64,000 bases of DNA from assembly GCF_000447795.1 (NCBI RefSeq), contig NZ_AUNI01000015.1, positions 1-64,000 of the forward strand. Reading direction: 5' to 3'. This document shows, in pieces, positions 59,773 through 64,000 of this stretch. A model generated the notes under the pieces. It saw nothing but the letters and a program-made list of their open reading frames with translations, had not been told where the DNA came from and searched no databases. The stretch is from Bacteriovorax sp. Seq25_V. Lineage in GTDB: Bacteria; Bdellovibrionota; Bacteriovoracia; Bacteriovoracales; Bacteriovoracaceae. Made by a program: the position numbers and the translations under genes. How positions within the stretch are numbered: position 1 is the stretch's first letter; each line of letters starts with the position of its first letter.

Positions 59773-60007
59773 ACTCAGAATATTTCCACAAAATTTCATC
59801 TGCGGTTAAGTCACTAAGTTTAAGGTCGTCTCTATTAATAGAGACTTCTGTTGGGGTGTCTTCATCAACGACTTTACCAAAACCAAATGGACAGTGGCGG
59901 CACCCTGATTTGCAGCAGAACCCTCTTTTGCGATGATATGCTTCTGTGAAGACAAGATTGCCATCTGGATCAGTATAGAAATCTTCTGGGGTTAGATTAG
60001 TTGACAA
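59759..60007 (-). CDS. DUF5522 family Cys-rich protein
   Basis: 82 residues from a TTG at 60007, chosen because AGAGGA lies 6 bases before it; an ATG at 60040 lies inside a hairpin and has no ribosome site. The family motif is DFYTDPDGNLVFTEAYHRKRGFCCKSGCRHCPFGF, with CC, Cys and HCP probably binding a metal ion. The rest is a short acidic tail. Function unknown; widely conserved in Bacteroidota and some predators. Confidence 0.85.
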   Translation of the reverse strand: MSTNLTPEDFYTDPDGNLVFTEAYHRKRGFCCKSGCRHCPFGFGKVVDEDTPTEVSINRDDLKLSDLTADEILWKYSEFIED

Positions 60008-60013
60008 TAGTAG

Positions 60014-60051
60014 TCCTCTAAAAAAATTTAGGCCCTTCATTCAAAGGGCCT
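60014..60051 (-). promoter_or_regulatory. Attenuator-like hairpin in the DUF5522 leader
   Basis: AGGCCCTT (60030-60037) pairs with AAGGGCCT (60044-60051), 6-nt loop. On the minus strand it is followed by AAATTTTTTTAGAGGA, i.e. a T run and then the ribosome site of the DUF5522 gene (start 60007). A transcription terminator directly before a ribosome site is attenuator-like. It might instead terminate plus-strand transcription, where the T run is short. Confidence 0.5.
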
Positions 60052-60248
60052 TTCGTGTGTGTGTGAATGTTTTTATCCTAAAAACGAAGCAGGTTATATC
60101 CCCTAGGTATAGGAAACACAAGAAATAAAAGTTATTTTTATTGGATTTTGCAGTGTGGTAGATAACACAGTCTTGTAACTGCTTAGAAACTCTAATATCA
60201 TAGATATTGTTTATTAGAAAAATTAATTCAAAATTAGTGAGGAAGGCT

Positions 60249-61910
60249 ATGGAAAGACCTTGGTTAGCACATTATCAGGCAGGAGTGCCAGAAGAAATTA
60301 ATGCGGACGCATACAATTCAATCCCTGAGATATTAGAGGAAAGTTTTGAAAAATTCTCAGCAAGTGACGCTTTTCACTGCATGGGAAAATCTCTTACTTA
60401 TAGTGATATGGACTACCTCTCACGTAAGTTTGCTTCATATCTTCAAAATAATCTTGGATTAAAAAGAGGTGATAGGGTCGCAATCATGATGCCAAATATT
60501 CTTCAGTATCCAGTTGCGATGTTTGGGATTTTAAGAGCAGGTATGGTTTGTGTTAACGTTAACCCACTTTATACGGCAAGAGAACTTGAGCACCAGTTAA
60601 AAGACTCGGGTTCTAAAGCAATTATTATCTTTGAAAACTCAGCAAATGTTCTAGCTGAAGTTTTAAGTAAAACAGATGTCGAGCATGTACTCGTAACTCA
60701 AATTGGGGATATGTTAAAATTTCCAAAATCTTTACTTGTTAACTTTGTGATTAAGCATGTGAAGAAAATGGTTCCGAAGTGGACGATTAAGGGATCAATA
60801 CCATTCTTAAAAGCTCTTGATGAAGGGGATGAATCAAAATTTACTAGAGCTGAGATTAAAAATGATGAGACTGCATTTCTTCAATATACTGGTGGAACAA
60901 CTGGTGTGTCTAAGGGAGCTGATCTTACTCATAGAAATATTGTTGCAAATCTTAAGCAAGCTAAGGCTTGGATTTCTCCAATTACGAAAGAGGGGCAGGA
61001 GATTATTATTACTCCACTTCCGCTTTATCATATCTTCTCATTGACTGCGAATTGTTTTACTTTCTCTACACTTGGTGGAAAAAATATTCTCATCACAAAC
61101 CCAAGAGATATTCCTGGATTTGTTAAAGAATTAAAGAAACACAAGTTCACAGCTTTCACAGGTGTTAACACGCTTTTTAATGGGTTATTGAATAATCCTG
61201 AATTTTCTACAATTGACTTTTCTTCACTGAAGTTAACTCTTGGTGGAGGAATGGCCGTGCAAAGAGCTGTTGCAGAAAAGTGGAAGAAAGTAACTGGAAC
61301 TCCACTAATTGAAGCTTATGGTCTTACTGAAACTTCTCCAGCTGCTTGTATTAATCCAATGGATCTAAAAGATTACAATGGAAGTATTGGCCTGCCTGTT
61401 TCTTCAACAGAAGTATGTATTAAAGATGATGAAGAAAACACTCTTGGAGTTGGAGAGATTGGTGAAATCTGTATTAAAGGACCTCAGGTTATGAGAGGTT
61501 ACTGGAACCGTCCTGAGGAGACTGTAAAGGTTATGACTAAGGATGGATTTTTTAAGTCTGGTGATATTGGGCTAATGAATGAGCAAGGTTTTTTCAAGAT
61601 CGTTGATAGAAAGAAAGATATGATTCTTGTCTCTGGATTCAACGTTTATCCAAATGAAATTGAAGATGTTATTGTTCAACATCCAAAAGTTTTTGAATGT
61701 GCAGCTGTTGGTGTTCCTGATCCAAAGAGTGGTGAGATTGTGAAGATCTTCGTTGTTAAAAATGACGAGTCACTAACAGAAGAAGAACTGAAGGCATTCT
61801 GTAAGGAAAACCTAACAGGATATAAGGTTCCAAAGCTCTATGAGTTTAGAGCAGAGCTTCCGAAGTCAAATGTTGGTAAAATTCTAAGAAAAGACTTAAG
61901 AAATCAGTAA
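60249..61910 (+). CDS. fadD: Long-chain-fatty-acid-CoA ligase (FadD-like)
   Basis: 553 residues from the ATG at 60249, chosen because GAGGAAGG lies before it; it aligns with the known FadD N-terminus (WLAHYQAGVPEEINADAYNS). Motifs: YTGGTTGVSKGADLTHRN (P-loop/AMP), YGLTETSPAA, SGDIGLMN and DRKKDMILVSGFNVYPNEIED, plus the final catalytic Lys in NVGKILRKDLR. It activates fatty acids for beta-oxidation or lipid synthesis, peripheral to the inner membrane. Prey lipids are a likely substrate. Terminator follows. Confidence 0.95.
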   Translation: MERPWLAHYQAGVPEEINADAYNSIPEILEESFEKFSASDAFHCMGKSLTYSDMDYLSRKFASYLQNNLGLKRGDRVAIMMPNILQYPVAMFGILRAGMVCVNVNPLYTARELEHQLKDSGSKAIIIFENSANVLAEVLSKTDVEHVLVTQIGDMLKFPKSLLVNFVIKHVKKMVPKWTIKGSIPFLKALDEGDESKFTRAEIKNDETAFLQYTGGTTGVSKGADLTHRNIVANLKQAKAWISPITKEGQEIIITPLPLYHIFSLTANCFTFSTLGGKNILITNPRDIPGFVKELKKHKFTAFTGVNTLFNGLLNNPEFSTIDFSSLKLTLGGGMAVQRAVAEKWKKVTGTPLIEAYGLTETSPAACINPMDLKDYNGSIGLPVSSTEVCIKDDEENTLGVGEIGEICIKGPQVMRGYWNRPEETVKVMTKDGFFKSGDIGLMNEQGFFKIVDRKKDMILVSGFNVYPNEIEDVIVQHPKVFECAAVGVPDPKSGEIVKIFVVKNDESLTEEELKAFCKENLTGYKVPKLYEFRAELPKSNVGKILRKDLRNQ

Positions 61911-61916
61911 AAATTA

Positions 61917-61950
61917 CAATAAAGGCCTCTTTTTGAGGCCTTTTTTTTTA
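61917..61950 (+). terminator. Terminator after fadD
   Basis: AAAGGCCTC (61921-61929) pairs with GAGGCCTTT (61935-61943) around a T loop, then T run. Confidence 0.92.
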
Positions 61951-62035
61951 GGTTTTTGTTAGATAAATACATTCTTCTAGACCAATTAGATAAATCTTTA
62001 TATGTATGGCTCAATTTTAATATAGGGGGGCTTTC

Positions 62036-62533
62036 ATGAAATTATTTATCGCTGGGTTAGTAGCTGGACTACTTTCTTTATCTATTCTTGCTTCGGGTCT
62101 CGACCTTGATGTTGCAAGACAACAAGTTTCTAAAACTTATGCTGAAGCAAGAGCTCTTTCAGAGTTTGGATACTCAGATTACACGCTTTACATGGGATCT
62201 CTTGGAGCTTCTACAGAGGATTCAATTTACTCTGCAATTTTAAATGAATATACAGGCTATAATGCTCCACACAAGTACCTTGATGTAAGAGAAGTTTCTA
62301 TTGCTGATGCGGCTAGTACAATTGAAACTAGTTTCGCGAATATTTCGAAGAAAAATGGAGCTAGAGAATTACTAAATTCTTTAAAAGCTGATTTAGTTGA
62401 TCTGATCAAGAAGAATGATCTATCAATTTACAAAATTGAGCATGAAGGTGGATTTGCTGGCTGTAAAGAGACGGCTCTTGTAGATCATAGCGCTTACAAA
62501 ATTCTTATTTTTGGGTCTTGTTGGTCAGAATAA
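62036..62533 (+). CDS. Secreted protein of unknown function
   Basis: 165 residues. Signal peptide 1-20 (LFIAGLVAGLLSLSILASG). The mature part is helical and Ser/Ala-rich (VARQQVSKTYAEARALSEFGYS), then a small domain with two Cys (GFAGCKETA, FGSCWSE), the second at the very end. GGGGGG precedes the ATG. No family recognised. Its 3' end overlaps the convergent gene by 9 bases. Confidence 0.6.
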   Translation: MKLFIAGLVAGLLSLSILASGLDLDVARQQVSKTYAEARALSEFGYSDYTLYMGSLGASTEDSIYSAILNEYTGYNAPHKYLDVREVSIADAASTIETSFANISKKNGARELLNSLKADLVDLIKKNDLSIYKIEHEGGFAGCKETALVDHSAYKILIFGSCWSE

Positions 62534-63073
62534 TTTTTTTAATTCTTCAATTGTTTGCTGGTTATACAGGTTTACTCGTAAGCTTGTATAAGCAGCGTTC
62601 TTTACGACATCATTCTCAAATTCTTTTTTAGTCGCACCAGAAATCGCGTCGACCATTTCAGTAGGGTGACCAACCTTTTTAAAAATTTCAGGGTTCAAAG
62701 CAAGGATCATATCGAGTTTTTGATAATCTTTATCCGTAAATCTTGCATGATATTTTTTTGTTAAGCCAGGAATAGACTTCAACTTAACTAGTACCTTATC
62801 TTGATTATAAAAGAGCGTAAAAATTACGGGAAGACATTCACTATTACAGCCTGTGGTTGTCGTTATTTCTCTGATATAGCCGATAGTTTTATTCTTAGAG
62901 TTTTTAGCAACAAGTAGTTCCGTATTGATTGGATTATCACTAATTGGATCAGGAATTTTTTTAGAATCTGTTTTAGCTAAATCAAGGAAAACCCCTTGGT
63001 AAAATTTTAGTTTCTCAGGGCCCGGATTGGCAAAAATAGATAAAGAAATTAGTGCAAAAATAATTGTTCTCAT
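62525..63073 (-). CDS. Secreted protein with SGAT-type (FMN-binding-like) motif
   Basis: 182 residues. Signal peptide (RTIIFALISLSIFA). The C-terminal part has VDAISGATKKEFENDVVKNAAYTSLRV, the D..SGAT motif where flavinyltransferase ApbE attaches FMN to the Thr in FMN-binding domains (RnfG/NqrC-type). The middle holds a small pair of Cys (TTGCNSECLPV) that could bind metal or form a disulfide. A covalent-flavin periplasmic carrier is inferred, not shown. No ApbE nearby. Overlaps the convergent gene by 9 bases. Confidence 0.6.
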   Translation of the reverse strand: MRTIIFALISLSIFANPGPEKLKFYQGVFLDLAKTDSKKIPDPISDNPINTELLVAKNSKNKTIGYIREITTTTGCNSECLPVIFTLFYNQDKVLVKLKSIPGLTKKYHARFTDKDYQKLDMILALNPEIFKKVGHPTEMVDAISGATKKEFENDVVKNAAYTSLRVNLYNQQTIEELKKLF

Positions 63074-63265
63074 TAGCTAATAATAACCTTAACGTCTGTG
63101 ACTAGGCCAATAGGTAAATCTTTTATGAGTGTCTAAGGATTTGACAGTGTCTAAAATTTTCACCTATTTAGTTGATGTGTCATCATGATATCAGTAGCTT
63201 AACTGTTTGATTTGATGAAGTGAGTTGGCCCAGCTCTTGCTTATATATCTGTACTTGGGGGAAGT

Positions 63266-64000
63266 ATGAATATTAGCAAAATCTGCACAGCAATTTTTAT
63301 TTTCATCTGTTCATTTCAGATGGCATTTGCTGCACCAATTAGAGATTTAAGTTCAATCAATACAATGGACGCGGAAGAGGTTATTGGGCGCCTTGTTGAA
63401 TTTAAAAATGCAGTAAGAGGAAACCCAAGTTGTGTTGAAAGTGAAGAGGAAGAGTCTAGTGTAGATGAAGCCTTAACTACAGAAGCACCATCTTACTATA
63501 GTTATTTAGAAACATTTAAGCAAAACTCATGTACTGCAACTTCCAATACAGTAGAAGAGCAGTTTCAATCTACTCCAAAAAAGTGCAAGAGCGAACCAAG
63601 TTTTGTAGAAAGATTAGTTAAAGAAATTTCAGAAGTTAAGATTGAAGATAATGAAGAATTAGATATCGCAAAATTTAGATCAATGATTCAAGTAGTTGTT
63701 GAAAGAGCGAATAAATATAAGAGAATGGTTGAGGATTTCCTAATCTCAAGTGCTGATGAGCAAGAAAAACGTGATGTTGTACTTGCTTATATGGATAGTG
63801 TTGTTGTTGCAATGAGAGATGTTTTCGTTGTTTTAAGGCCACATTCTTCTCTTTCTGGTTATTTTGCAGCTAATTTCTTTGTGAAAATTCCTTCTGGTTT
63901 ATTTGAAGAATATACTGATGACTTCGACTACTTAAAACTAGGTAAGAATCCTTCAACAGATCCATACTTTTTTAATGTTAATGATAATGGTGATTACCTT
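63266..64000 (+). CDS. Secreted protein of unknown function (3' partial)
   Basis: Open from the ATG at 63266 to the right edge (245 codons seen, no stop). TTGGGGGAAGT before the ATG is a strong ribosome site. Signal peptide to ~22 (ISKICTAIFIFICSFQMAFA). The mature part has acidic stretches (ESEEEESSVDE, EIKIEDNEELD), three Cys in the N-terminal half, and helical segments (FRSMIQVVVERANKYKRMVEDFL). No family recognised in the visible part. Cut by the window edge. Confidence 0.6.
   Translation, partial: MNISKICTAIFIFICSFQMAFAAPIRDLSSINTMDAEEVIGRLVEFKNAVRGNPSCVESEEEESSVDEALTTEAPSYYSYLETFKQNSCTATSNTVEEQFQSTPKKCKSEPSFVERLVKEISEVKIEDNEELDIAKFRSMIQVVVERANKYKRMVEDFLISSADEQEKRDVVLAYMDSVVVAMRDVFVVLRPHSSLSGYFAANFFVKIPSGLFEEYTDDFDYLKLGKNPSTDPYFFNVNDNGDYL

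Noticed and set aside
1-64000. tRNA or rRNA genes in intergenic gaps
   Set aside because: No cloverleaf with CCA-end and TTCGA arm or rRNA-like GC-rich block was found by eye; this was not a computed scan.

Overview
The window is AT-rich, gene-dense bacterial chromosome. It most resembles a marine predatory Bdellovibrionota, probably Halobacteriovorax or a close relative. This is inferred from gene content and protein style, not from an rRNA gene. The clues are a repeat-rich surface fibre with a lectin-like tip, a flagellar hook cluster, many small secreted Cys-containing proteins and lipoprotein proteases, a histone-H1-like Lys/Ala-rich protein, and many short leaders ending in AGGAG-type ribosome sites. 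No rRNA, tRNA, CRISPR array, insertion sequence or prophage was seen. Both edges cut a gene.

Layout. 1-5.3 kb: surface fibre (5' end cut), secreted proteins and a methyltransferase. 5.4-10 kb: flagellar hook genes fliK, flgD, a PF12611-type flagellar protein and flgE. 10.3-17 kb: small secreted protein, ferredoxin and PpiD-like foldase, then divergently mreC-mreD-mrdA-rodA (rod-shape elongation). 17-24.5 kb: hybrid histidine kinase, MarR regulator, rhodanese, membrane proteins, HD phosphohydrolase, glutaredoxin and the histone-like protein. 24.6-34.9 kb: orphan TadG-like protein, ssb, a coiled-coil protein, a serine protease, lipoproteins and a DUF3015/DUF4105 pair, with long structured intergenic gaps. 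35-36.6 kb: arsenic operon led by a MerR-family (not ArsR) regulator, then arsC and arsH. 36.7-41.6 kb: secG, a START-like protein, a zincin-like secreted protein, a GNAT acetyltransferase, a secreted caspase-like protein and a Cys-rich protein. 41.6-47.2 kb: a divergent ppc, then gap-pgk-tpiA plus a small HPF-like gene. 47.3-55.9 kb: lipase-like protein, serine protease, tatD, VKOR-DsbA fusion, pgeF, rluD, a J-domain/HTH protein, a MinD/FlhG-like ATPase, a CTP-dependent lipid kinase and a LON-domain protein. 56-64 kb: manA, lipoprotein, histidine kinase, DUF5522 protein, fadD and secreted proteins, the last cut by the right edge.

Most of the window is housekeeping: envelope growth, motility, glycolysis, disulfide formation and fatty-acid activation. 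The less ordinary parts are: the MerR-type promoter of the ars operon, whose -10 box touches the regulator start codon and predicts a leaderless transcript; a secreted protein with a clan-CD (caspase/CHAT-like) His/Cys pair; a phosphoenolpyruvate carboxylase lacking the glycine-loop Arg and C-terminal Asn; a trypsin-like protease with Ile in place of the oxyanion Gly; several hairpins placed over stop or start signals; and a highly structured intergenic region at 31.36-31.53 kb. No complete new multi-gene system is obvious; the fibre, the caspase-like protein and the MerR-ars arrangement are the best leads.
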